In this document: positions 53,580 through 61,878 of the stretch, piece after piece
Numbering within the stretch: position 1 is the stretch's first letter
How the letters are laid out: each line of letters starts with the position of its first letter
Assembly (NCBI GenBank): GCA_900757495.1
Contig: CAAENX010000014.1
Span: forward strand, 205,172-269,171
Reading direction: 5' to 3'
From: an uncultured Collinsella sp.
GTDB lineage: Bacteria; Actinomycetota; Coriobacteriia; Coriobacteriales; Coriobacteriaceae
Length of the DNA stretch: 64,000 nucleotides
Position numbers and translations under genes: made by a program
Notes under the pieces: generated by a model
Databases searched by the model: none
Told to the model about the DNA's origin: nothing
Seen by the model: the letters and a program-made list of their open reading frames with translations, nothing else

Positions 53580-53683
53580 GCTGCTCGGCGGGAGCCGCCC
53601 TTATATCGTTCCACGCGCAGTTTCGCAGCGAAGCGAGAATGTTTGAGCATGGAATGATATAAGGGCGGCTCCCGCCGAGCAGC
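53580..53683. repeat. Palindromic repeat unit 3
   Basis: Perfect 28-nt inverted arms (53580-53607 and 53656-53683, ending CTTATATC / GATATAAG) flank a 48-nt core running GTTCCACGCGCAGTTTCGCA to GAGCATGGAAT, the exact reverse complement of the unit 2 core minus nine bases. The arms share only the ATATC junction with unit 2. It ends 10 bases from the stop of the minus-strand glycosyltransferase gene. Confidence 0.85.
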
Positions 53684-53693
53684 GGACTTTCGC

Positions 53694-54995
53694 CTAGCGG
53701 ATATGCGCAGGCTTGCCGCCCCAGTAGAAGCGGCAGAAGGCTCGTTTTCGCTTTTGGGGTTTGCCTACGAGCTCCATGGTTGCGATGGCTATGTCTTCGG
53801 CTGCATGGGGGCGGCGTAGTACTTCGCCGTTGATGAGTAGGGCTTTGAGTGATTCGGGATGGTCGTGCAAGTGACGTAGGGTAACGATGAGTTCTCGTGC
53901 GGTGGTGACATGCATGCTGGCGCCCATGCCGGTGAGCATCGTGGTGTTGGCCTTTTCCTGGCCGTATGATTTGCCCAGCAGGATCATCGGCAGATGTGCG
54001 CAGAGGCACTCGGTGACCGTGAGTCCGCCCGATTTGAGGATTGCCAGGTCGCAGCCGTGCATGAGGGCCGCCATATCGTCGACATAGCCCAACACCGTGA
54101 CGTTCTCGAGCTTCATGGCATCGAAGAGCGTCTTCAGCCGGGTGGCATACTCCATGTCTTTGCCGGGCAAAAAGACAAAGTGCATGTCTTCGAAGCTTCG
54201 TAGGAAGGGGAGGGTCTGGTCCATCGCCGCTCGAAAGCGGACGTAAGGCTGAGGCAAACTGGCACCGGCCATTACCAACACGACGGTCTTGTCGGTGGGG
54301 AGGTTGAACTTGGCTAGCTCTTCCTCGCGATCGTAATCCATGTCGAATCCCGCGCGAATAGGAATGCCGGTAATGCGAATCTTTGCCTCGGGCACCTTGC
54401 GCGGACGCAGCGTTTCGGCCATAAATTCGTTGGCAACACAGAATAGATCGGTGTCCTTGTGGGGCCACCAGCCCTCGACTTCGTAGTCGGTCGGTACGCA
54501 AATGACCGGATAATCGATACCCGTAATTACGCGGGCGCCCACGGCAACATTGGCTGCTGTGATGTGTGTTGCGACCACGGCTATGGGCCTGCGGCTGCGA
54601 ATATATTCGTTGAAGGCGGGGAACATAATTCGCGACCATGCCGTGCCGCCGCCCCAGAGAAGATGTCCCGTAAGCGTATATCGCCAGGTCAGGTCGTAAA
54701 TGGGGCGCGTGGCTCCCGTAAAAGAAGCCGCGGTTTTATTGCCGTCGAATTTAATACGTCCAAAATCAAGGATATCGAGCACTTCAATCTCAACATCCTG
54801 GGGGATGCCATTGGTGCCGCGGATGAGGTCGAATGCCTGCGCAATCGCATTTGCGGCGGCCTTGTGGCCCGAGCCGACCGAAGCGTGCACGATGGTCACA
54901 AGAGGTTTTTGCTGAGCCAAGAGCGTGGTTTGCTCCGATTGGGGAGTGCTGTGCATGGGCAGGGGAGCGTCGTCGCTCGTCTGCGTCTGATCCAT
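53694..54995 (-). CDS. MGDG-synthase/UgtP-family glycolipid glycosyltransferase
   Basis: A 433-aa GT28-type enzyme. After a variable ~40-residue N-terminus comes IVHASVGSGHKAAANAIAQA (acceptor side), then CVPTDYEVEGWW, and the donor-binding LAILKSGGLTVTECLCAHLP. This family adds glucose or galactose to diacylglycerol to make membrane glycolipids and lipoteichoic-acid anchors. The start at 54995 has AAGGGGAG; an upstream extension of 13 codons has none. Substrate and processivity are not readable. Confidence 0.85.
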   Translation of the reverse strand: MDQTQTSDDAPLPMHSTPQSEQTTLLAQQKPLVTIVHASVGSGHKAAANAIAQAFDLIRGTNGIPQDVEIEVLDILDFGRIKFDGNKTAASFTGATRPIYDLTWRYTLTGHLLWGGGTAWSRIMFPAFNEYIRSRRPIAVVATHITAANVAVGARVITGIDYPVICVPTDYEVEGWWPHKDTDLFCVANEFMAETLRPRKVPEAKIRITGIPIRAGFDMDYDREEELAKFNLPTDKTVVLVMAGASLPQPYVRFRAAMDQTLPFLRSFEDMHFVFLPGKDMEYATRLKTLFDAMKLENVTVLGYVDDMAALMHGCDLAILKSGGLTVTECLCAHLPMILLGKSYGQEKANTTMLTGMGASMHVTTARELIVTLRHLHDHPESLKALLINGEVLRRPHAAEDIAIATMELVGKPQKRKRAFCRFYWGGKPAHIR

Positions 54996-55113
54996 CGATA
55001 ACTCCCCTTCGACGTTGTAACACGGATTTATCATTGTAGTGCATGAGTGTCACGTTCACGTAAATTTGGGTATGAGCGCAAAGAACGACAACGTTTCGAC
55101 GAGAGGACTTTTC

Positions 55114-56052
55114 ATGGCTACCGACCAGACGATCGATGTTGCGATTATCGGTGGCGGTCCCGCGGGCTATGCTGCCGCCATTTATGCGGCGCGCGCCAAC
55201 CTGACGACGACTGTCCTTGAGCAGGGCATGTCGGGCGGACAGATCGCCACATCCAACGAGATTGAGAATTATCCTGGCATTCCGCTGCTGAGCGGTGTCG
55301 AACTTGGTGAGCGGTTCCAACAGCATGCTGAAAGCCTGGGGGCTCAGGTTGAATGGAGTATGGTGACGGGCGTCGATTACGATGCCGATGCGGCTCAATT
55401 TACCATCCATCATGATATAGGCGACATAGCAGCCAAGAGCGTCATTGCGTGCATGGGCGCCACGCCGCGTCCTGCGGGTTTTGTCGGCGAGGACACGTAT
55501 CGCGGTCGTGGCGTTTCGTACTGCGCGACGTGTGACGGCATGTTCTTCCGTGGCAAACAGGTCTTTGTTATCGGAGGCGGCAATTCAGCATGCGAGGAGG
55601 CACTGTTCCTGTCCGACATTGCCAGCAGCGTGACTATCGTGCTGCGTCGCGATCAGTTCCGTGTACCCGAGGGCGTTGTGAATAAAGTTCTTGCTAAGGA
55701 CAATATTTCAGTTAGGTACCAAACTAGTATTGTTGAGCTTTCTGGTGGAGCGATGCCCACGACAATTATGTTCAAGGACAATGCGAGCGGCAAGACGTAT
55801 GCCGAGACCTTTGAACCTGGCTCGTTTGGCATTTTTGTCTTTGCTGGCACGCAACCTCATTCCGAGCTTGTTGAGCATCTAGTCGATCTGGCTCCCGACG
55901 GCGGCATTGTTACCGATGATTCGATGGCCACCCGTACGCCCGGCTTATTCGCAGCCGGCGATATCCGTTCCAAGCGTTTACGTCAGGTTGTGACTGCCGT
56001 TTCGGACGGAGCTATAGCGGCAACCAGCGCATATACTTTCTTACGCGGATAA
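55114..56052 (+). CDS. trxB: Thioredoxin-disulfide reductase
   Basis: A 312-aa flavoprotein. FAD site IGGGPAGYAAAIYAARA, redox pair CATC in GVSYCATCDG, NADPH site IGGGNSACEEALFL, and C-terminal GLFAAGDIRSK. It reduces thioredoxin with NADPH. GAGAGGA precedes the ATG at 55114; the longer frame is rejected. It diverges from the glycosyltransferase gene. Confidence 0.93.
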   Translation: MATDQTIDVAIIGGGPAGYAAAIYAARANLTTTVLEQGMSGGQIATSNEIENYPGIPLLSGVELGERFQQHAESLGAQVEWSMVTGVDYDADAAQFTIHHDIGDIAAKSVIACMGATPRPAGFVGEDTYRGRGVSYCATCDGMFFRGKQVFVIGGGNSACEEALFLSDIASSVTIVLRRDQFRVPEGVVNKVLAKDNISVRYQTSIVELSGGAMPTTIMFKDNASGKTYAETFEPGSFGIFVFAGTQPHSELVEHLVDLAPDGGIVTDDSMATRTPGLFAAGDIRSKRLRQVVTAVSDGAIAATSAYTFLRG

Positions 56053-56095
56053 GTGCGATAATATATCTTATGTAAGGTTGCTATCTTAAAACATA

Positions 56096-56135
56096 GTGGT
56101 TGGACGGTGCATCAGTGTGCTGTCCAACCACTTTT
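56096..56135 (+). terminator. Terminator of trxB
   Basis: GTGGTTGGAC (56096-56105) and GTCCAACCAC (56122-56131), perfect 10-bp stem, followed by TTTT. Confidence 0.88.
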
Positions 56136-56156
56136 ACTTAGCGGTTATGTGGTATA

Positions 56157-56175
56157 CAAAACTAGATAATCTAGA
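56157..56175. promoter_or_regulatory. Candidate operator in the DUF1836 gene promoter
   Basis: CAAAACTAGATA (56157-56168) continues into an inverted repeat CTAGAT-A-ATCTAG (56162-56174) and overlaps possible -10 elements (TAGAAT, TACAAT). The same 12-mer, reversed, occurs upstream of degV at 57819-57830, suggesting a shared regulator. Confidence 0.5.
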
Positions 56176-56206
56176 ATACAATATAGAAAATGAACGGAGG
56201 CCTCTT

Positions 56207-56818
56207 ATGAACCACGTCAAACATGTTATCCCGATGTCCGATACATCGGTCAGCATTAAGCCGGAGGATATTCAGCCGACGGTGCTGCCGGATGCATTTA
56301 TTCAGTCCGATATGGTGGGTAAACTCAACGCGTTGAGCCTGCCACGCTATGATCAGCTGCCCAACGTAACGCTCTATCGCGATCAGGTTATTGAATATGT
56401 CGCGCTGTGGATGGAGCCGCTTTCGATTTGCGTTGAGCAGCCCGTAATTACGCCTTCGATGATCAATAACTACGTGAAGGTCGGCCTCGTTCCTGCTCCG
56501 GTTAAAAAACAGTATGGCCGTGAGCAGATTGCGCGTCTCATCGCTATTTGTATCTTTAAGCAGGTGCTGCCCATCGCTGCGGTTCAGGCGCTCTTTAATA
56601 TTCAGCGCTTGAGCTACGACGCTCCGACGGCTTTCGATTATGTTGTCGATCAGCTCGAGGCATCGATTCGTGCGGCGTTTTCTGTTGAGCAGACTCCCGT
56701 GCCCGATACCGCACATCAGGTTACGCGCGAATCGCTGCTCGTGCGCAGTGCGGTATCGTCCTTCGTTTCGAAGGCGTATCTGATGAGCTATCTCAAGTTC
56801 AATGGGTTTAATAGCTAA
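56207..56818 (+). CDS. DUF1836-family DNA-binding regulator
   Basis: A 203-aa protein. The middle part ITPSMINNYVKVGLVPAPVK followed by YGREQIARLIAICIFKQVLP is a MerR-like winged-helix and linker, as in DUF1836. The function of this family is not established. CGGAGG lies before the ATG at 56207; longer in-frame reading would cross the trxB terminator. It converges on degV, and both genes carry the same 12-bp motif upstream, so it may autoregulate and control degV (inference). Confidence 0.75.
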   Translation: MNHVKHVIPMSDTSVSIKPEDIQPTVLPDAFIQSDMVGKLNALSLPRYDQLPNVTLYRDQVIEYVALWMEPLSICVEQPVITPSMINNYVKVGLVPAPVKKQYGREQIARLIAICIFKQVLPIAAVQALFNIQRLSYDAPTAFDYVVDQLEASIRAAFSVEQTPVPDTAHQVTRESLLVRSAVSSFVSKAYLMSYLKFNGFNS

Positions 56819-56830
56819 CCGAGGTATAAG

Positions 56831-56871
56831 ACGGGCGGGATAAAGAGCCAATGGCTCCTTATCCCGCCCGT
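56831..56871. terminator. Bidirectional terminator between the DUF1836 gene and degV
   Basis: ACGGGCGGGATAA (56831-56843) and TTATCCCGCCCGT (56859-56871) form a perfect 13-bp stem that extends through AGAGCCA / TGGCTC. It serves two convergent genes. Confidence 0.85.
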
Positions 56872-56890
56872 AGATTTGTCTAGTTGGATA

Positions 56891-57757
56891 TTATCGGCCC
56901 GACGCCACGCCCATACCGTAGCCGATAATGAGGCCGTGCATCTCGGCATAGTATGAATCTAGCCCGTTACAGGGCATGATAATCGTCTTGGAGCCGGGCC
57001 AATGCTCCACAATGCGGCTGGCAAGTGCCTGGGCGCCCGCCTCATTCTCAACATGGTCGATAACGACCTCACCGCCGGTAAAGCCTTCGGCCTCCATGGT
57101 ATCGACAATCTTGCCAAGCATCTTCTTTTCGCCTCGGGTGTGACCAACGAGCTTAATCTCCCCCGCCTCGCTTGCTGTGCCTAAAACTCGAATGTTGAGT
57201 TTATTGGCGATGACTCCAGCCGCCTTGGGGATACGTCCGGCCTTGGAGAGATTTTCGTAATTGCACAGGCTAAAGAGGATCTTGCTGTTCTGTTCCAGCT
57301 CATCAAAATAGCCGCAGGCTTCTTCAAATGAAACGTCTGGATTGCTTGCGAGATAGCGGTCGAACAGCAGGAAGATCAGGTCCATTTTGCCGCCTGCTCC
57401 GCGTGAATTGACCAAATGAATCTGACGGTTGGGCTCTTCGGCAAGCACCATGTCACGCGCGGTGGCCGCGGCATTGTAGCTTCCCGAGACGCCCTCGGAG
57501 ATGGGCATGCAAAACGTCTTGTCAGCGAGCTTAAAGAGCTCAGCCCACTCCCCTACGCTTGGGCAGGCGCTCGATGATGCGCCGGCTTCCGATTGAATGG
57601 CAACATTAAGCTCGTGAACATCGAGCGAGAGGTCGTCAACGAATTCACGCTCCCCCACTCGGATCTTAAGGGGTGCAAATGCAAAGGTGGTATGAGGTGC
57701 GGTTGGTTGCCAATCGCGAAGATTGCAGCTCGAATCGGAGATAAGTGCCCAGCTCAT
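56891..57757 (-). CDS. DegV family fatty-acid-binding protein
   Basis: A 288-aa protein of the DegV/FakB family. N-terminal SWALISDSSCNL, MPISEGVSGSYNAA (lipid carboxylate-binding region) and the C-terminal GLIIGYGMGVASGR are characteristic. FakB members present fatty acids to the kinase FakA for phosphorylation; whether this one does is unknown. AAAGGA precedes the ATG. Upstream DNA holds stacked inverted repeats and the TATCTAGTTTTG motif. Confidence 0.85.
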   Translation of the reverse strand: MSWALISDSSCNLRDWQPTAPHTTFAFAPLKIRVGEREFVDDLSLDVHELNVAIQSEAGASSSACPSVGEWAELFKLADKTFCMPISEGVSGSYNAAATARDMVLAEEPNRQIHLVNSRGAGGKMDLIFLLFDRYLASNPDVSFEEACGYFDELEQNSKILFSLCNYENLSKAGRIPKAAGVIANKLNIRVLGTASEAGEIKLVGHTRGEKKMLGKIVDTMEAEGFTGGEVVIDHVENEAGAQALASRIVEHWPGSKTIIMPCNGLDSYYAEMHGLIIGYGMGVASGR

Positions 57758-57771
57758 TGAGGGTCCTTTCT

Positions 57772-57847
57772 AATTGTTCCCCAACAATTATAGCCATCTT
57801 TTTGATTGATTGGATGGCTATCTAGTTTTGAATACTAGATAGCCATC
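57772..57847 (-). promoter_or_regulatory. Stacked inverted repeats upstream of degV
   Basis: Three repeats: GATGGCTATCTAG (57813-57825) pairs with CTAGATAGCCATC (57835-57847), 13 bp perfect with a 9-nt loop. The GATGGCTAT part can instead pair with ATAGCCATC (57790-57798). AATTGTT-CCCC-AACAATT (57772-57789) adjoins the ribosome site. The layout suggests operators or alternating RNA hairpins. TATCTAGTTTTG (57819-57830) is shared with the DUF1836 promoter. Confidence 0.6.
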
Positions 57848-57870
57848 CTGATTTTATGGCAAACGGTAAG

Positions 57871-57913
57871 GAAAAAAAAGAATGGGCCTCGTGACTCAAG
57901 ATCGCGAGGCCCA
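57871..57913 (-). terminator. Terminator of the NlpC/P60 gene
   Basis: On the minus strand TGGGCCTCG / CGAGGCCCA (9 bp) is followed by TTCTTTTTTTTC. Confidence 0.9.
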
Positions 57914-57936
57914 CGTTCGTTCGCTGCAGTAATAAA

Positions 57937-59058
57937 TTAGTAGCGCACGAAAATGTAATTGTTGTTCATGCCAGCGGCGACGGAGCTGATGATGACGCCC
58001 GTTTTGTAGTCGGAAGCATGGATCATCTGACCATTACCGATATAGATGCCGGTATGGTAGGAGTTAACCACAACATCGCCGGGTTGCGGATCGGACACAC
58101 GGGTCCAACCCATGAAGGTGCCGGTGGTGCCCAGGCGGCAGTAGCGGCCCGTGAGGCAATAGCTTACAAAACCGGAGCAGTCAAAGCTGTTCGGTCCAAT
58201 GCCGCCCCAAGAATAAGCACAACCGAGCTTGCTGTAAGCGCGCGAAACAACGGAGCCGCCGTCAACGGACTGGCTCGGTGTGGAAGGCGTCGGAGCCGGA
58301 GGGGGCGTCGAGGGCTGCGGCGTGGGAGCAGGAGCGGGAGCGGGCGCAGGCGTGTTGCCGCCGCCGTTGTTGGTCGTACCGCCACCATTGTTGGTGTTCT
58401 CGGTCGTACCGGCGGTGTCGTTGCTCACCGTGGCCTTTTCGGCAGTGCTGGCGTTGATACCGGCCTGCAGCGCGGCGTTGGCCTCGGCCTCGGCAGCAAG
58501 CTCGGCCTGCAGCTGCGAATCCAGGGAGTTCACGACACTCTGAGCCTCAGCCTGCTGGGCATTAAGCTCGTCGACCTTCTTTTGCGTCGCAGCGACGTTC
58601 TTCTCCTGCTCGGCCTGCTTATCGGTGAGCTGCTGCTTAAGGTCCTTGACCTTCTGAATGGTCTGGGCCTGCTTGTCGGACACCTTGCCGTAGTAGAACA
58701 GACGGTTGAGCATGTCGCCCAGATCATCGACGCCCGTTAGAACCTGGAGGAGACTCAGGCCACCGGTCTTGTACTCACCGGCAACGTAGGTCGAAAGCTT
58801 TGCCTGACCCTCGGCGATCTCTTGCTGCTTTTGCGTGATCTCGCCTGCAGTCTGATCAAGCTCCTGCGTCTGTGCGGAGAGCTCTTCATGAATTTGCTGG
58901 GTTTGCGTGCCGATCTGCTCGAGCTTGGTACGAGCAGCGGCAAGGTCGGATGCGGTATCGGCGTAGGCCGGAGCCACGAGGCCCAGGCCCAAAACACAAG
59001 CGAGGGTTGCCGTAGCAGCGCAGCGTGCCATGTTTTTGTGCGTGTTTGCTGTGCGCAT
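57937..59058 (-). CDS. Secreted NlpC/P60 peptidoglycan hydrolase with coiled-coil domain
   Basis: A 373-aa exported protein. Signal peptide (ATATLACVLGLGLVAPAYA, cleavage after AYA at ~33), long coiled coil (~35-200, PcsB/CwlO-like), Asn/Gly then Pro/Ala-rich linker, and C-terminal NlpC/P60 domain with catalytic Cys in FDCSGFVSYC, His in YHTGIYIG and third residue in MIHASD. Such proteins cut gamma-D-Glu-DAP links at division and are often activated by FtsEX. The ATG has GGAAAGGAAGC upstream. Confidence 0.92.
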   Translation of the reverse strand: MRTANTHKNMARCAATATLACVLGLGLVAPAYADTASDLAAARTKLEQIGTQTQQIHEELSAQTQELDQTAGEITQKQQEIAEGQAKLSTYVAGEYKTGGLSLLQVLTGVDDLGDMLNRLFYYGKVSDKQAQTIQKVKDLKQQLTDKQAEQEKNVAATQKKVDELNAQQAEAQSVVNSLDSQLQAELAAEAEANAALQAGINASTAEKATVSNDTAGTTENTNNGGGTTNNGGGNTPAPAPAPAPTPQPSTPPPAPTPSTPSQSVDGGSVVSRAYSKLGCAYSWGGIGPNSFDCSGFVSYCLTGRYCRLGTTGTFMGWTRVSDPQPGDVVVNSYHTGIYIGNGQMIHASDYKTGVIISSVAAGMNNNYIFVRY

Positions 59059-59090
59059 GGAGCTTCCTTTCCGGTATCTAAGGGTAGCGG

Positions 59091-59621
59091 CTAGTCCACC
59101 GTTACCAGGCTAAAGAGCTCAACGTCCTCGTTAGAAGGCGTGAGCTTCTTGCGCGGGTTGAGAAACGCAAGCTCAAGGATACAACCGTAACCCACGAGCT
59201 TTGCGCCCATATCTCGCACCAGTTTACCTGTTGCCTCGACGGTTCCGCCCGTCGCGACCAAGTCGTCCAGAATTAACACGGTATCTTTAGAGCTGATAGC
59301 ATCGGCGTGAATCTCGATAGAATCTGTTCCATACTCGAGCTCGTAGCTCTCGCTGACCGTCTTGCGCGGCAGTTTACCCGGTTTACGTGCGGGAACAAAG
59401 CCGGCACCCAGGGCGACGGCCACGGGCACACCGACCATAAAGCCGCGGGCCTCGGGTCCTACGACCTTGGTAATGCCCATGTCGGCAAAATGCTCGGCTA
59501 GGGCATCCACCATGGCCTTCAGGGCCTCGGGATTGCCAAAGAGCGGTGTGATGTCCTTAAAGACGACTCCGGGCTCGGGATAGTCGGGGATATCGACGAT
59601 ATGAGATTCGAAGTCGTACAT
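59091..59621 (-). CDS. apt: Adenine phosphoribosyltransferase
   Basis: A 176-aa purine-salvage enzyme making AMP. IPDYPEPGVVFKDITPLFGN at the N-terminus, VVGPEARGFMVG, and the PRPP loop VLILDDLVATGGTVEAT. The start at 59621 has GAAAGG upstream; an ATG five codons earlier is less likely. It lies downstream of the MerR gene on the same strand. Confidence 0.93.
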   Translation of the reverse strand: MYDFESHIVDIPDYPEPGVVFKDITPLFGNPEALKAMVDALAEHFADMGITKVVGPEARGFMVGVPVAVALGAGFVPARKPGKLPRKTVSESYELEYGTDSIEIHADAISSKDTVLILDDLVATGGTVEATGKLVRDMGAKLVGYGCILELAFLNPRKKLTPSNEDVELFSLVTVD

Positions 59622-59657
59622 GGCGTGACCTTTCATGGATTGCCGGGTGGACGGCGA

Positions 59658-60542
59658 TTATTTACCCGTGTTAGCAGACGGGTTATGCGAGGGGACGACG
59701 ACCTTGGACGGTTGCACGAGCGACTCCTCGTGCGCGGCAACCGCGGGGACGCTTGCCCCATCGCTTTTAGCCTTGGTGGATTCGGAACGTGCGATCTCCT
59801 CATCGAGGGCATCGATATCGGCGTCCTCGACCACGGCGTTGAGCGACTCAAAGACACGGTTCTTAAGGAGCGCGGTATGCACACCCTCGGTGAGGTCGTG
59901 CAGCTTCTTAAAAGCGCGCTCGAGCTTGGCGTCGCGCTCATCATCGGAGGTATCCATGCCGAGCATACTCACGAGAACCTGCTCAAACATCGAAGACTCG
60001 CGGTTTGCCGACGATACGTACTGACGCAGGTTGCGCGGCTCAATGTGGAAGCGCGACAGCTCCGAGCAGTAACGGATAATCGGGAAATCTCTGCCATCGA
60101 CGAGCTCTCGGTTCTGCGGGCTCTTGATGATGCGGATAAGATCGTTCTCGGCAAGGGAGCGGATAAACGAAATCTCAACACCGAGCATGTCGGGGATCGT
60201 CTCGATGGGGTGCAGCTTTTGCTTGGTCTCCTTGGGCTCCGTCTTAAGCGGAACATCGGACAGAAGACCCACCTCGTAAGCCAAAGTGGACAGGTCCGTT
60301 GCGTTTTCCAAGCGCTGCTTAATGACGTTGAGCGGCATGTAGCGGGTCTTCTGCAGGTGCAGGATGACCTCGAGACGGTCAACGTCTTCCTTGGAGTACT
60401 GGCGATACCCCTTAGGCGTACGATGAGGGGTGATGAGCCCCTCATCTTCTAGAAATCTAATTTTTGAGTTCGATAGATCGGGGTATGCGCCTCGAAGTAG
60501 GTTGACGACTTGGCCGATACTCAGATAGTTGCGTTCGGCCAT
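59658..60542 (-). CDS. MerR-family regulator resembling FtsR
   Basis: A 294-aa regulator. The winged helix YLSIGQVVNLLRGAYPDLSN, with RFLEDEGLITPHRTPKGYRQYS, is typical of the actinobacterial FtsR (Rv1828) group, whose members activate ftsZ expression in corynebacteria. A second central domain and an Ala/Ser-rich disordered tail follow. It sits three bases after the FHA gene, matching the mycobacterial garA-Rv1828 pair. Confidence 0.8.
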   Translation of the reverse strand: MAERNYLSIGQVVNLLRGAYPDLSNSKIRFLEDEGLITPHRTPKGYRQYSKEDVDRLEVILHLQKTRYMPLNVIKQRLENATDLSTLAYEVGLLSDVPLKTEPKETKQKLHPIETIPDMLGVEISFIRSLAENDLIRIIKSPQNRELVDGRDFPIIRYCSELSRFHIEPRNLRQYVSSANRESSMFEQVLVSMLGMDTSDDERDAKLERAFKKLHDLTEGVHTALLKNRVFESLNAVVEDADIDALDEEIARSESTKAKSDGASVPAVAAHEESLVQPSKVVVPSHNPSANTGK

Positions 60543-60545
60543 TAC

Positions 60546-60980
60546 CTACTCACCGGTTTCGATGCGCTCCGGCGTGCTCTCGTGGTAGATGAGCGTGAAC
60601 GTACCGATCTGAACGGAAGAGCCGTCGTGCAGCGGAGCACCGTTGACGATGGCGCCGTCGACCCAGGTACCGTTGAGCGAGCCCAGATCCTCAATACGGG
60701 CGCCCAGGCCCTCACGAATAATGCGTGCGTGGCTGCGCGACACGGTCATGTCGTTGAGGAAGATACCGTTCGCGGGATCGCGGCCGATCGTGGTCACGTT
60801 GTCTTCGAGCTCAAAGGCAGCGCCAGTCTGCGGTCCCTTGACGATAGACAAGACGGGAGCAGTGATGTGCACGTTGGCCATGAGGTCGGGAACGGTGACA
60901 TCGCTCGAAGGAACACGGAAAACGCAGGTAGCGTCCGCAGTCTTATCGTTCTGAGGCATATTGTTAACCTTGTTGTCCAT
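60546..60980 (-). CDS. GarA/OdhI-like FHA domain protein
   Basis: A 144-aa protein: N-terminal tail with ADATCVFRV (Thr18), then an FHA domain with GRDPANGIF, SRSHARI and NGTWVDG, all key phosphothreonine-binding positions. In mycobacterial GarA an ETTSVFR motif is phosphorylated by PknB or PknG and then folds onto the FHA domain, switching off control of TCA-cycle and glutamate enzymes. Here the second Thr is kept and the first is Ala. Target enzymes are unknown in this organism. Confidence 0.82.
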   Translation of the reverse strand: MDNKVNNMPQNDKTADATCVFRVPSSDVTVPDLMANVHITAPVLSIVKGPQTGAAFELEDNVTTIGRDPANGIFLNDMTVSRSHARIIREGLGARIEDLGSLNGTWVDGAIVNGAPLHDGSSVQIGTFTLIYHESTPERIETGE

Positions 60981-61045
60981 GACAACCCCTATCTAACGCG
61001 GCCACGCCGCAACAAATGTACTGTACGTAATCATACCCCAACGAC

Positions 61046-61750
61046 TTAGTCTTCGATTTCGGGGTTAAGAAAGTCGATGTCCTCGTCCTCGGGATGCGCG
61101 ATGGCCTGTTTAATGGCCACCCCTCCCTTAATGGAATAGATGACAGCGGTGAGCATGGAGAAGATGACGCCGCCGTATACAAAGAAGATGCCGAGAGGCA
61201 CCGAGCTGCCGTTGAGGCCCGGGAATGCTGTGAACGTGGCGGGCAGCAGATGCCAGCCGTCGATGACGGGGAACCCAAGCAGCATGAGCGAGAAGCCGGT
61301 CATAAGTAGCGCCGTGGCAATCTTGCCGGGAAAGACGACGTCGATGGGACGACGGTGATAATGGCGCACGATGAGCGTGCCGATGCCCAGGTAGATATCG
61401 CGGCCGATAATGAGCACGCAGACCCAGATGGGAAGCTCGCCGCGGACCACGAGACCCAGCACGCCGGTAAACAGCAGCGCACGGTCACAGATGGGATCCA
61501 TAACCTTGCCGAGCCATGAGACTGTTTTGGTCATGCGGGCAATCTGACCGTCCATCCAATCGGTGGAGGCCGCGATGGCATAGATGACAATGGCGACGAC
61601 ACGGTTGTTGTCCGTCACAAACAGGTACAGGAAGACGAGCGTGAGGATCAGGCGCGTAAAGGTGATGAAATTGGAGATCGTAAAGATCTTATTCGACGGG
61701 TAATCGGAAGTGCCGATAAGCTCCTTTTTGATCTTCTTCTTGATGCCCAC
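61046..61750 (-). CDS. CDP-alcohol phosphatidyltransferase family protein
   Basis: A 234-aa membrane enzyme. The catalytic motif reads as DWMDGQIARMTKTVSWLGKV then MDPICDR, keeping the Asp residues; five or six helices follow. It resembles PgsA-type proteins, but a second pgsA is at 40108, so this one may make a different phospholipid (cardiolipin synthase-like or other head group). I place the start at GTG 61750 with GGGGGAG upstream; an ATG 42 codons earlier gives an unconvincing N-terminus. Confidence 0.78.
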   Translation of the reverse strand: MGIKKKIKKELIGTSDYPSNKIFTISNFITFTRLILTLVFLYLFVTDNNRVVAIVIYAIAASTDWMDGQIARMTKTVSWLGKVMDPICDRALLFTGVLGLVVRGELPIWVCVLIIGRDIYLGIGTLIVRHYHRRPIDVVFPGKIATALLMTGFSLMLLGFPVIDGWHLLPATFTAFPGLNGSSVPLGIFFVYGGVIFSMLTAVIYSIKGGVAIKQAIAHPEDEDIDFLNPEIED

Positions 61751-61878
61751 AGGACTCCCCCGCTGGTAAACGACAAAACTTTCGATACTATACCCGTTCT
61801 GGCGATGTCTATCCAGCGTAAGCATAGAGAGTCCAGACATATGGAGGATGCTACTGGGTTGTGCGGGATTCTGCATTT

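Noticed and set aside
53259..53683. CRISPR array
   Set aside because: There are only two or three units, they are inverted relative to each other, and there are no regularly spaced identical direct repeats or cas genes.
53452..54639. 395-codon minus-strand frame overlapping the glycosyltransferase gene
   Set aside because: The alternative frame from 53694 has clear GT28 motifs; this one is Arg/His/Ser-rich and reads through the palindromic repeats.
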